From Euborellia annulipes (lineage: Eukaryota; Arthropoda; Insecta; Dermaptera; Anisolabididae), in assembly GCA_023213315.1 (NCBI GenBank), contig JAKCPI010005498.1, positions 59,770-123,769 on the forward strand: a DNA stretch of 64,000 nucleotides. The letters run 5' to 3'. This document shows, piece by piece, positions 33,985 through 44,994 of the stretch (positions within the stretch are counted from its first letter, which is position 1; each line of letters starts with the position of its first letter). A program made the position numbers and the translations under genes. Under the pieces are notes generated by a model. That model had not been told where the DNA came from, made no database searches, and worked only from the letters and a program-made list of their open reading frames with translations.

Positions 33985-36900
33985 TCATTGATCTATTTTC
34001 TCGCTTTTCTCACCTGTGTGATGTCGCATATGATAATTAAGATTAGACAGCTGGGTGAATTGTTTTTTACATATTTCACACTGATAAGGTTTCTCGCCTG
34101 AATGAATTCTTAAATGAGTTTTTAAACAAGAATATTGCGTAAAAAGTTTGCTGCATATATCACATTGGAAAGGCTTTTCGCCCGTATGTGTACGCAGATG
34201 CACTTTAAAAGTATCGCCTCTCGTGTACTGTTTGTGGCATATTTCACATTGATAAGGTTTATCGCCTGTATGATTGCGAAAATGGATTTTGAAGGAATCT
34301 TTTCGGGTAAAATTTTTATTACATATTACACAATGATAAGGTTTTTCGCCTGTGTGTGTTTGCAAATGAGAAGTTAAAAGGAACTGTCGAGAAAATTGTC
34401 TTTTACACACTTGACATTGATAAGGCTTCTCGCCTGTGTGAATACGAATATGTCTTTCGAGATCAACTTGCCTAGAAAATTGTCTAATGCATTTATCACA
34501 TTGATATGGCTTTTGACGTGAATGAATTCTTAAATGTGTTTTTAAATAGGGAAGTTGAGAAAATTGTTTACTGCAAATTTCACATTGAAAAGGTTTTTCG
34601 GTTGTGTGAGTTAACAAATGGGTATTTAAAGTAGAAGGTTGAGCAAAGCGTTTATCACATATTTCACATTGATAAGGTTTCTCGCCTGTATGTACTCGGA
34701 TATGTCTTTCCAAATGAAGAGTTCTCGTGAATTGTTTTTCGCATATTACACAATGAAATGTTTTTTTAGATTTTTTTTTATCGTCTGTTTTTTCATTGGA
34801 TGGACAATTTTTCATTTTACTTGATTTTTTGGTCATTTTCCCTTCAGCGTTTTTCTTCTTTTTTATATCCTGTAGTAAAGATTTTTCTAAAAATAAAAAA
34901 AAAATAAAATTAATTAATAACATTTCAACAAGTCAAATAAGTAATTTTATTGTATTCAATTAAGGGGGAGTAGGAGCGACCGTCTAAACGAAATTTTAAA
35001 GACAGAAAGTTATAATTTTTTTAATCACTTATTAAAAAATTATGGAAATTAATTTTTTTGTTATCAAGCAAAAATAGAAAACCATCTGTCCTAATCACTG
35101 GCGCAACCAGGGGAGGGTTTTTAGGGTTTTAACCCCCCCCCCCCCCAGGAGAGGAAAAAAATTCAAAATATATATTACAAATAGAAAAGAAAAAATATAA
35201 TCATTTCGGTTCTGCAAAAGAAGAAATATTCCGCGGACGGCAAAAATTTTAACGTCTCTAAAAAAAGGGTTATTTATTGTTAAAAGATCAATGAAAATCA
35301 ACCAAATGCATTAAATATTATTAGCTACCATTCTGACATCTCTTGGCAAATTTTCGTAATAGATTTTTTTTTTGCTTACTTTTTAAAACACACAATGCCA
35401 TCTTATCGGCAAAAACATGCGTAACAGCTTCACTACTACTCCCCCCTTAATACAAATCTGGCTAAGAGATAAAAGTCTCCTGGGTTTCTTATGCGCATTT
35501 AAATTAATTAAAATAATAAAGTGGTATCCTGTGTGTGTGAAGAGCATAATAATACTGTACCAGCCCAAGATCTCGCGCCAAGAGATCATAAATCAGGTGA
35601 AAATAGTTTGTATTTTTAGTTGTTTATCACAGCCAGAAAATAGGACAGGTTTCTTTACCATAGTAAAGTAGATTGTCCTTTGTTAAGCGACTAAGCCTTG
35701 TAATGAAGAAACTCCATTCTTATTATACCACATTTCATCATATTAAAAGAATAATGTTTTAATTTTACTTATTTTAATAATAAAATGGACCTGGGACAAG
35801 AAGAATAATCTCCTGGCTTAGAATTTGAGGGAGTTGTTTGGTCTCTCATCGGCGGAGTTGTTCCCAGCTGCCGTTTCAAAGATGAAGATAATCGGCCAAC
35901 ATATAAAGGAGAAGCCGTAGCAAGAAGAAGAATAATAAAATGAGGTGTGGTATATTTTTTTTATAATACAATTTTGTACAGAAAAGAGTTCATTACAAGG
36001 TTAAGTCGCTTAGCCAAGAGCCAGCTACTTGACCATAAATGAAGAGATCAGCCCTTAGTTTGTATAAATATTGTGTACCAAGCAAGTAAATTGAGTATTT
36101 TTTATGACTGTTGTAAAAATCCGATGTTCCTCATTAGAACCTTGTATTAGCCAGTTAATTACGACGGCATTTCAGAAAGTAACCTCCGAATCGCTGTAAA
36201 AAAAAACCAGCACATAGGAAAAAAAATTTATTTATATATCAAAGGTACAACTCTCCTCTATTTTTCAAATCGTACCGTTTTGCCAATTTACCAATTCCTT
36301 CTTCATAAAAAGGGGCCCTCTACGATATAAGCCAATGCTTCACAACATTTTTAAGTTCCTTATCGTCTGTGAAATGCTTTCCCCCAACACAACCAAAGTT
36401 TGACGTTGATGAAACTGAAAAGAGCCATCCAGAGCCTACTGAGGTCTGGGGTTGTGCTTTTGCACGGTAACACGCGCCCTCACACTGCTGTAAGAACAGA
36501 TGTTTTGAGCAAATTCAAATGGGATGTGTTTCAACATCCTCCCTGCAGCCCGGACTTAACTCCTGATTACCACCTGTTCCCCGCAATGGAGAAGTGAGTT
36601 GGGGGAATATTTCGCTGACGATAAGGAACTTATAACAGCCCCTGTTTATGAAGAAGGAATTGGTAAATTGGCAAAACGGTACAAGTGCCTGAATAATGGT
36701 GGAAACTATTTAAAAAAATCTGGTGGGACCTGTCCCACAGCACACAACTTTCTCTTACCTTCGGTAATCAAAGTTGTGTTCTGTGCTTGTCACACCAGGT
36801 TTTTTGTGTCGAAATATATTTAGTTTCCGCCGATATATTAAAATTCAAGATGTAAAATTTATAAACATGGGAAAATATTTATATATTGTTACCATGGCAA

Positions 36901-37706
36901 CCATTTCTCCTATCTTTCCTATGAAGTACAAGAGTAAAGTGTGCTTCCAACAATTTTGAGGACAAAATGAGAATATACATTTTAAAGAACACCTAAAAAA
37001 TAAATGACTTTTGAATTTTAATCAAAATCGTTAGAGCGAATTTTGAGAATATCGAAAAAAACTGAAAAAGTGCATCAGTTATATATATATATATATTACA
37101 TATATACATAGTTAAGAGAAAGTAAAAAATAGAGGAGAGTTGTATCTTTGATATATAAATAAATTTGTTTTTCTATGTGCTGGTTTATTTTTACAGCGAT
37201 TCGGAGGTTACTGATAGTATGAAAACGATTATATTCTATTCACTAGGCAAACCGAGTTTTGACAGAAACATTTTTGCATCCTTACTATTAGTCTCCATTT
37301 GTATGCTACATTAAATCTATGTAAAATAAAGGATCACAAAAACAAGTCTTTAGTAAATGAAATCAAAATTTGATTTAAAAAATATGCATGCATATCCTAT
37401 GCTTTGACAGGGATCTATGTTAAAATTATTTAGTAAAAAAATATTTTTTAATGTATTAATTAGAGTCAAGGGATTGACCTTGGATATATATTTACATGGG
37501 TCCCGCCTAAGGCGAGCAGCGTATTAGTATAATTATTATTAATTCAGGGAAATTAATTAATTTTAATACCTCCTAATTACCATATTAAGTTAATATATTT
37601 TTAGATGCGACTTCTTGTAAATTCGTAGAAATAAATTTTATTTTGCTATTTTCAGATATTAATAGAAATATCTATAGAATTATTTTCTCATAATAATAAA
37701 TATTAT

Positions 37707-37739
<33 letters not shown>

Positions 37740-40700
37740 AAAATATGTCTTTTGTGATTCGTCATTTGCGAAAACATTTATGGCTGAAGAACAACTTGTG
37801 ACAAAGATCAAATAACTGATGTACAGTCAGATTCAATATTAATCGATACCCCTATAGAATTGAACCGTGAAGTTAGACAACCAGAGTGCTTAGAAAATAT
37901 ATACCAGGGTAAATAAACTTTTTTAATAGTGCAGTGGAAATACTATTTTGTGAGACAATAATTACGGCTGCTAAGCGCTTTGGTTGTCTAAACAAGTGGC
38001 GTATTCAGGACATGCAGGGGTGATCAAAACCTTCGCAAAAACAAATAAAAATTACTTATTTTTTCCAATATAAAAAAAAAAAATGTTTCCCCACTTTAAG
38101 GGTCTTGGAAGGGGAAGATGTTCTAAAAAAAAAAAAAAAAAAAAAAACGGAATTTCTGGCTAAGCTAGTGTGTACAATCATGTTTTTTTTTTTTCTATTT
38201 TTATTGATGGAAAATAATTTTGAATTGGCTGAAGATGTTCAAAATAAAATTAATCTAGAAATATACCATTCAGGCTGTGATCTTACAAGGCATCGCATCA
38301 GTCCCTCAGAACCACAACTCATTCTTACAATTAGAATATTTACCTTTGCAAGAATCAAATTTCATTTTATCAAATGAGCTTATTTTGTTTATAATACACT
38401 TTTGACGATGTTTCCAGAGAAAAGACAAATTTATAAAACTGGTCCCACAAAAAATACATGGGAAGACGGGTCCTGTGGATAAAAGTAACTGGTAATTATT
38501 TGCCTTACTACATACAGCCCTAAAACTCTTTACTTCCTCCCCCTGACTAGGGGAGCTTTGCCAGTTTGATTCGCGATCATTGTGAAAACACACAACACAC
38601 GATCTTTTTTTATATTTAAGTCAGTCTATCGGAAATGGATATTTTTATATCGACGATTTTAACTCCCTGTGAAACCCTTTTATCTTTCTTTTTCTATGTG
38701 ATGCTCTCATTTCTTTTCGAGAAAAGAAATCCTATTACTTATCATCATTTAATTTTGATGTTGAAACCAATTTCTTAGAATAGATAGAGGGAATGTAACT
38801 TAGATATCACTAATAAACTTAAGAGAACCAATAAGGAGGGAACTATTTCATGCTAACAACAAAATCACAAAATGCCTAAGCAAAATAAAAAGGACCTCTG
38901 ATAAGTTTTGCACAAAAGAGCATAAATATCAGAATAGACAAAGATGCATAATCGAACAATTCTTTATATAAAAAGATCAATATTTATTTTTCAATATAGT
39001 CCACGCTTATACCGAGATAAATTTTTCTATTCAGTTCCTGAAGAATTCTGGTAGTCTTTCTGAGTTCCAAGAAGCCAGTTGTCTTCACCTCATCGTCGAT
39101 GGTAGAATAACGGCCCTGGAGATCCCTCTTGAGCTGAGAAAAAAGTTGAAGTTGAAACATCACAATACATCCCCCCCACAATCTTGCAACATGAAATTGC
39201 TGCAAAGAAACTCTTTATAACTTGAAGTTTGAGCAAATTTCGCACCCTCCATACTCTTCGTCGGGCGAATTCTATATTTTTCCTCAGCTCAAGAATATTA
39301 AGCCACCCACCAGGAGGTGAAAGCAAATGCGGGTACTTGAATCTGAGAAAGATAACCAGAATTTATCAAACAAATAAATATTGTATTTTGTAGCTAAAAA
39401 ATTGTACTTTTGCATTTTTTGTCTCTTTCCTCTATCTCTTTTCATTCCCTTCATTCACATGGGTGCCAAAATTATTAGTCGGCTCCTGTATGTTAGGACA
39501 ACATTTATCTTTTGTTTAACATTAAGGCTCAACGCCAAAACGAACAAAACGTTTTGCTCGATGTCAACGCACACCGATCGAGCAAACACGTTTTCAGACA
39601 AAACGTTTTGTCCAAGACCGAAACATTTTGCTCTATGCCAATGCCCACCGATTGAGCAAAAACGGTTTCGAATAAAATGTTTTGTCTAAGAGCAAAATAT
39701 TTTGCTCGATGCCAACGCACACCGATCGAGCAAACACGTTTTCAGACAAAACGTTTTGTCCAAGAGCAAAACATTTTCCTCGATGCCAACACATACCGAT
39801 CGAGCAAAACGCTCAATGGCAAAACATTTTGTCCAATGATATCGAATCATGTCCAATTGTGTTTTGCTCAATTGGTGTGCGTTTAGTGAAAAGGAAAGAC
39901 TAGAATATCTCATAACTGAAATATGATTTTAGTATCTCTTGTTGAAGTAACCATTGTTTATATAAAGGTGAAGCAAATTTACAATTTAATTCGGTTGGAG
40001 CTCTATAAAAAATTTTATAGTGTATTTAATAGGAGTATTTTATTTTGATAAACTTTTGGTAGAGTATCTCAGGAAAATACCTTTGGGAAAGCCAAAATAT
40101 TATTAATAAAGTGGCAATTATAGTAGAGCAAAATTTGGTCAAAAAGGGATTTATATATATATATATATATCATATATAGTTTGGAGGGAAAGTGGTGTAG
40201 TTTTTAAGTGAAACATATTAATAAATGCAACTATTTAATTTATTTTAGGTTTCACTGGGTTTTAAATGACAGAATGATAAATTTGGATTTTCAAATGATA
40301 GATTTGTAAATCCAAATATTTCTATCATTTAAATAAAACCCAGTGAAACCTCATAAATTAAAAAGTTCCATTTATCTTAACATATATAGATCTATAAGAA
40401 AAAATGTTTTGAAAGCATATAGTAATATTTAACTAAAATTATCAGAAAAAAATGCTCTCGATCTGGGAGAGGATTTTTTCAAATATGTGAGTCAATAGGA
40501 AAGGTGGACTTATTTCTTGGCAATGAGTTAATAAACAATAAATAAATATATTGGAAGATTGTGTAGATTTGCTCACGATTTAAATAAAAAGAGTGAAACT
40601 AACATTTTAGTCATGATTGAAACCATCCTTAAAGGATTGTTGTTATAAAATAAATATAATATTTCAATATTTTATTTTTGTTTTATATAAAAGTCGAAGT

Positions 40701-41143
40701 TATATACAATGCAATAATAAATGTAACAAATGAAGTGTGTGTGTGTGTATATATATACATCCTACAGTTGTTCCATTTATTGTATTTATGGAGATTAAGT
40801 ATTAAATAATCGTGTATGTTGAAATAGATAAATATGAGTAAAGAGCAGCACGTGTTTAAGTATTAAATATTTTATAAAAATAGCTTAAATTTGCTATATA
40901 CATGCCCACCGGAAGAAATATTAAATTTTTTTTTTTAATTTAAATAAATGAATAAAATTCTTTATAAACATATTAAAATTAATATAAGAAAAAATAAATT
41001 AAAATCTAATAAAGAAAACTATAAAATACATAAAAATAATAAAGTTCTTTGAGGTTATGTAAATGCAAAAATAAATTACCTCTGTGAATTGGATAGTTCG
41101 GTTTTTCGACAGAAATATTCGTCTCTTCTTTATTTATCGACAT
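33985..41143 (-). CDS. Zinc-finger paralogue C, 9 C2H2 fingers, 364 residues
   Basis: Three coding exons on the minus strand: 41143-41080 (64 nt, MSINKEETNISVEKPNYPIH), 38472-38344 (129 nt) and 34886-33985. Introns are both phase 1 with GTAA donors and AG acceptors. Exon 2 encodes one unusual CCHC finger (CIFC, 12 residues, H, 3 residues, C). Exon 3 encodes a Lys-rich linker and nine C2H2 fingers joined by TGEKP-type linkers, the first with SRTLHLERH-like and the last with TQLSNLNYHMRHH ends. Expected to be a nuclear DNA-binding protein; target unknown. The ATG upstream in exon 3 frame at 34923 lies in the intron and is not the start. Compared with paralogues B and A it has extra fingers. Intron 2 holds the mariner fragments and intron 1 the 74-bp tandem repeat. 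Confidence 0.85.
35675..36016. mobile_element. TIR element in intron 2 of paralogue C
   Basis: GTTAAGCGACTAAGCCTTGT, then AATGAA, faces TTCATTACAAGGTTAAGTCG. Both arms also share TTATACCACATTTCA-like sequence. Non-coding. Confidence 0.6.
36170..37215. pseudogene. Rearranged mariner element, two transposase fragments
   Basis: Inverted ends of roughly 90 nt begin CAGAAAGTAACCTCCGAATC (left) and mirror at the right. The minus-strand segment 36395-36268 reads GGKHFTDDKELKNVVKHWL then EEGIGKLAKRY; the plus-strand segment 36400-36710 reads LLRSGVVLLHGNTRPHTA, HPPCSPDLTPDYHLF and the same C-terminal end after a frameshift at 36597. HGNTRPH has Gly where mariner has a catalytic Asp, and one residue is missing before DYHLF, so the enzyme is dead. 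The two fragments overlap and face each other, an inverted duplication. A TCTCTTACC repeat (36711-37127) is inserted. Confidence 0.8.
36711..37127 (-). repeat. TCTCTTACC-family repeat inside the mariner remnant
   Basis: Right hairpin first (AAATCTGGTGGGACCTGTCC), ends TAAGAGAAAGTAAAAAAT. The mariner sequence is interrupted cleanly, so this repeat arrived later. Confidence 0.75.
39548..39840 (+). repeat. About four tandem units of 74 nt
   Basis: Unit landmarks GCTCGATGCCAACGCACACC, GATCGAGCAAACACG, TTTCAGACAAAACGTTTTGTCC recur with a 74-nt period; the last unit is partial. In intron 1 of paralogue C. The short frames across it are repeat by-products. Confidence 0.85.
40235..40370. repeat. Palindromic element
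   Basis: TTAATTTATTTTAGGTTTCAC, CTGGGTTTTA, mirrored at 40325-40370 (AAACCCAGTGAAACCTCATAA). Remaining intron sequence 38473-39547 and 39841-41079 shows nothing else recognised. Confidence 0.65.
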
Positions 41144-41238
41144 ATTTATTTTCTTTTTAGGATTTCACAAAATAAAATGTATAAGATTTTAAAAACTAAT
41201 TAAAATTTATAAACAAAATTATTGTGAGAAATTACAGT

Positions 41239-41245
41239 AACGTGT
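41239..41245 (-). promoter_or_regulatory. AACGTGT motif upstream of paralogue C
   Basis: ACACGTT on the gene strand, 96 nt before the ATG. Same word at similar distance upstream of B and A. Confidence 0.4.
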
Positions 41246-41357
41246 GAGGAAGAGAAAAAATTATAAGCACGGCACGGTGAATTATCAATGCGAGGGAAGC
41301 CAGCGGCAGATTTCTAAATGGCAACGTCGCATTGCCGCCATGTTTAAAAGGTTTTTT

Positions 41358-41990
41358 TTACTTTCTCTTACCTCCATATATGTTTTTTTTAAACATTTTT
41401 CTCATTCACACTCACACTCACACAGTCTTTTCGGCAACTCAGGCCATATAAGGCTGTGACGATATCCGTTATTAATTAATATACATATTCGGGGTCCAGG
41501 CATTTCTATTTAAGCCATTTGGTAGCCAAATGGTTTAAATAAAATCATCGGACTGCCTGGGGTCCGAACCCGCGACGTTCAGTATAGAGGTAGTGCAACT
41601 ACACCAAGCCCGAGGGCCTCTATATATGTTAATATATAGAGAGGGAAAGTATTGGATTCATGTCAAAAATTCGATGTCGAGATTTTCATGGATCTACACG
41701 TTTTGAGGTCCCCTGAATCCAAAAAAGTGGTTTTCGCGACATGGTCTGTCTGTGTGTGTCTAGGAACAAAATATCTCAAGAATGAAAAGACCTAGGAGGT
41801 TGAAATTTTATATTTAAGTTAGACACCTACCTAGGGTGTGAAAATAAGCTTTTGATCAAAATCGGCCAAAAAGTACTAGTACTTTACTGATGTAGTTTTT
41901 CAGTTTTCTCAAAATTCGCTCCAATGATGTTGATTAAAATTCAAAAATCAATTATTTTTTTAGATGCTCTTTAAAATGTAGTCATTTTAA
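41358..41990 (+). repeat. TCTCTTACC-family repeat split by a SINE
   Basis: TTACTTTCTCTTACCTCCAT at the left; the family sequence resumes at 41620 after the SINE and runs to about 41990. Confidence 0.75.
41388..41619 (-). mobile_element. tRNA-SINE-1 with 12-bp target duplication
   Basis: Tail to head on plus. CCTCCATATATG before and CCTCTATATATG after form a 12-bp duplication (one mismatch) of the host repeat. Confidence 0.8.
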
Positions 41991-43214
41991 ATTTTAAAGA
42001 AAGATACGATCTGATCTCAGTGATCAAGAGAAAAAACAACTCGGCATGTCGCTTTATTGAATGAGAGAGGGGAATAAAGGAAGGGAAAGAAATATCGCTG
42101 GAAATACCTCTTGCTTAGTAATAAATAAAAGAAAAAAAATAATTTGATGTGATGAAGTTTATTTATAATAAAATTTTCTCTAATAGCAATAACAGATATA
42201 CCCACACTCATATCCGTACAAATCTATTTTACAAACAAATAATATTCTTAATAGAATAATAATTAAAAGTTAAAAGATCGGATATGTATTAATAATTTAT
42301 ATTTGATATTTAAAAATTAAATATAAAATTGTATCTAAATAAGTATATACGTATATATAGTATATATGCCGGTATATATATATATCAATAAGAATAAGGC
42401 GCGTTCTCACGAGTCAAGTTTAGTTGATCAACAAATTAAAGTGGAATAAATTTTAGTTCTCACATTTCCATAAAAACAATAAAATAAAAAAAAATAAAAT
42501 AAAAAATAAAATGGCTTAGGTTGCAGGTGAGCGAGAATGAGTACAGATGATAGGAAGAGAAGAGCTCAAAAGAATTTTATGAATTACGAACATAAGTCGT
42601 TTTTGGGTGAGGCAGAAGTTAAGAAGAAATAGATTGGGAGCTTGCTGAAGGAGCTAGCATTTGAAGATAAAGAATCATTCAAGAATGTCTGAATTGGTTT
42701 TTAAAATACAGGATTGCATGAAAAACAAGATACAGTGATGCGACAAGCAATCCTATTAAAATTAAAACTGCAAGTAACTTTAACTACAGGGCATTCATTT
42801 TCAACGTTTGTTCAGTATATCTAAAAAATTTTTGTGAGTTTTCACAGTGTAAAATAGAAATGAATTGAAAAAAATCTGGTGTGACTGGTCGGTCAGTACA
42901 CAACCTTATCTTACCATCGATAATCCAAAGTTGTGTTCTGTGCTTGTCATACCAGATTTTTTTGTGTAGACATTTTAAGAAGAAACAGTGTTCCACTTTT
43001 TTTTGCACCAGAGTGTATATACATATATATAGGTAAGAGAAAGTAAAAATAATGGATTTATTGTAAGACACCTATCAGAGCTACCGTAAGTAGATTAGAT
43101 GATATTCATCATTTTAACAACAAAATATTGGCTGAGTCAAACTTTCTTGAACTTTAAACTTTCGACCGTTGGTTCTCGTTGAAACATTTTATAAATAAAA
43201 ATAAAATACAAATT

Positions 43215-43375
43215 AAACACTAGGTTATTTGTTTCAAAGGTTTTATTAATTAAATTAATTCTAATTAGAATGTAATCACTTCTGATGATGACAAGGAATT
43301 GTCGAAATACGTATCAAGTGTTAATTTTTTAATTAATAAAACCTTTGAAACAAATAGCCTAGTGTTTAATTTGTA
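43215..43375. mobile_element. Inverted-repeat element around a hammerhead-like motif
   Basis: CTAGGTTATTTGTTTCAAAGG and the TTTTATTAATTAA that follows are mirrored at 43325-43372. The ribozyme-like sequence occupies the middle. Confidence 0.7.
43277..43320 (+). ncRNA. Hammerhead-ribozyme-like motif with 8-nt palindromic helix III
   Basis: CACTT/AAGTG 5-bp helix I, CTGATGA (43282-43288), extra T, GACA/TGTC helix II with a 6-nt loop, GAA (43304-43306), ATACGTAT self-complementary helix III, predicted cleavage after C43315. All helices perfect. Helix III is twice as long as in the other families and still a palindrome. Confidence 0.75.
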
Positions 43376-43926
43376 TATTTAATTTTAATTTCTTGATCAA
43401 CTCTATTGAAAGAAAGCCTCACAGACACATAAGGTCTTCATTCAACTTTAGTTAATCAAAAAAACTTGACTGGTGGGAACGCGCCTTAAAGGAAGTAATG
43501 GAAAATTATTTTGATTGGGTCTTCACATTGTTAGAGGAGAAGTCAAGGCAATCACCCATCCCCCTTCCCCAACAAAATACAGAAGAGGAAGGAAATGATG
43601 TAAGGGTGTAGACACCAGATAAGCCCAATATTGTTATCTTAACAATATCAATACAAGTTCATTGCGTGTTCTACCACCTAATTCAAACAAACCCCCCCCC
43701 CCCCCTTAACCAATAGAAATTATTTTTTGCTTAGGATAGAATCTTGTAATACGTCTTATTTTTTTTTTACTACATTAACTAAATAATATTGATAAATGTA
43801 TATATATATATAACTTACTCGTCTCTGGAATTTTGCCTTAAAAAATTGTCCTCTTATTTAGGGGATAGTCAAGGTAAAAATAATTAGAGCTTGTTAAAAA
43901 AGCTTATTTTCTTATAATTTGTTATT

Positions 43927-44085
43927 GTAGTAAGGAAGAAAGAAACGAGCGATTGCAGCTAAGTTTATTTCGTTTATTAATCGCTTCAAGCCGACGTTTC
44001 GGTCAGATATACGACCATCATCGGGGCTGAAGCGTGTCTTAGCTGCAATCGCTCTTTTCTTTCTTCCTTACTACAAGATCTACTC
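43927..44085. mobile_element. Inverted-repeat element, second copy of 11035-11228
   Basis: TAGTAAGGAAGAAAGAAACG and its complement CTTTCTTCCTTACTACAAG bound it. Confidence 0.75.
43988..44027 (-). ncRNA. Hammerhead-ribozyme-like motif, one core change
   Basis: Minus strand AGCC, CCGATGA (U4 to C), T, GGTC/GACC, GAA, ACGT, C, GGCT. Same family as 11131-11170 with a mutated core. Confidence 0.6.
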
Positions 44086-44184
44086 AGATATCCACCTCAC
44101 TTTAATAATTTGTTATTGTTGTTTTCTAACAGTACAGTTAGTTTTGGTCATTTTCTTTGTCTATTTCTCTCTTTCTTGAAATTT

Positions 44185-44313
44185 TCCTGGGATATATCTT
44201 AGATGCCCTAGGGCGCCTATATCGGTATCGAGGGGCGCCAAAGATTCGATGCGCCTGGGGCGGAGGGGACGAGCGCCCCCTTCGCCCCCACCTAGCTACG
44301 CTAGTGGCAACAT
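44185..44313 (+). mobile_element. Fragment of the 48540-type hAT element
   Basis: TATCTTAGATGCCCTAGGGC through CCCACCTAGCTACGCTAGTG. Confidence 0.55.
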
Positions 44314-44861
44314 AATATATCTGAATTTTTGATGAAATCGAGATTTACAAACCTTTCGAGTCAAAATTTCCTGCTGAATTTCCTCTACATCTCTAGTTTA
44401 TCTAATTCCTCTACTTTGGCAACCATCTCTTTTATCTTTCTTTGTGGTTCAAAAGTAAAGTTTTATTTTGGAGAAATTTATTGTTCATTTAAATTTTAGT
44501 AGCTAAAAAATATAAATATTCAGTTGGCTTAAATTCATGGTAGTCGTGTTACAAGATTCGCATTGCTAGAGGAAAAGTCAAGGCAAATCACCCAACAAAA
44601 AAAAAGAGAAGAGAAAGGAAAAATAAATTTCTGTGCGGAAAAATTTCTACATTTTGTCGGGATCTGTCTCTGCAAACCTTTCAATGTTAAGTCTTTGAGA
44701 ATTACCTTTCAAATATTTAATATTTTCTGAAATAATCAAATTTAATTAAACAGATGAAAAAAAAATACCAGAAATTTCAACACATTTTAGAGTGGAATCC
44801 ATTTGATTCGGAAATAGTGAGAAACCGATTCAATAGTTGATTTTGAGATTGTGGCTGTGAT

Positions 44862-44968
44862 GTGATTACAATGGAGAATTGGAGGTATCAGCCAAATTGG
44901 GATTGTCCTGGGAGTTTTATTAACCTGGACAATTCCAATTTGGCTGATACCTCCAATTTTCCATTGAA
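44862..44968. repeat. Palindromic MITE
   Basis: AATGGAGAATTGGAGGTATC, CAGCCAAATTGGGATTGTCC, mirrored right after CTGGGAGTTTTATTAACC. Half of a relative is at 54312-54600. Confidence 0.75.
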
Positions 44969-44994
44969 ACCGAATCAATACTTGATCTTATATA

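Larger units (their letters stand above)
42395..43488. mobile_element. 1.1-kb TIR element carrying other repeats
   Basis: Ends AAGGCGCGTTCTCACGAGTC and, from the right, AAGGCGCGTTCCCACCAGTC, continuing AAGTTT and GTTGATCA/TTGATTAA-like. Contains a TCTCTTACC fragment (42868-43048) and a hammerhead-bearing element (43215-43375). No transposase recognised. Confidence 0.65.

Noticed and set aside
34135..34824. Plus-strand open frames opposite the zinc-finger exons (also at 45417-45781 and 60847)
   Set aside because: Antisense of repeated finger codons; no independent support.
38105..38377. Plus-strand 90-residue frame with a Lys run
   Set aside because: Low complexity and overlaps the antisense of exon 2 of paralogue C.
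39548..39840. CRISPR-like regular repeat
   Set aside because: Repeats are contiguous, with no unique spacers, in an animal genome.
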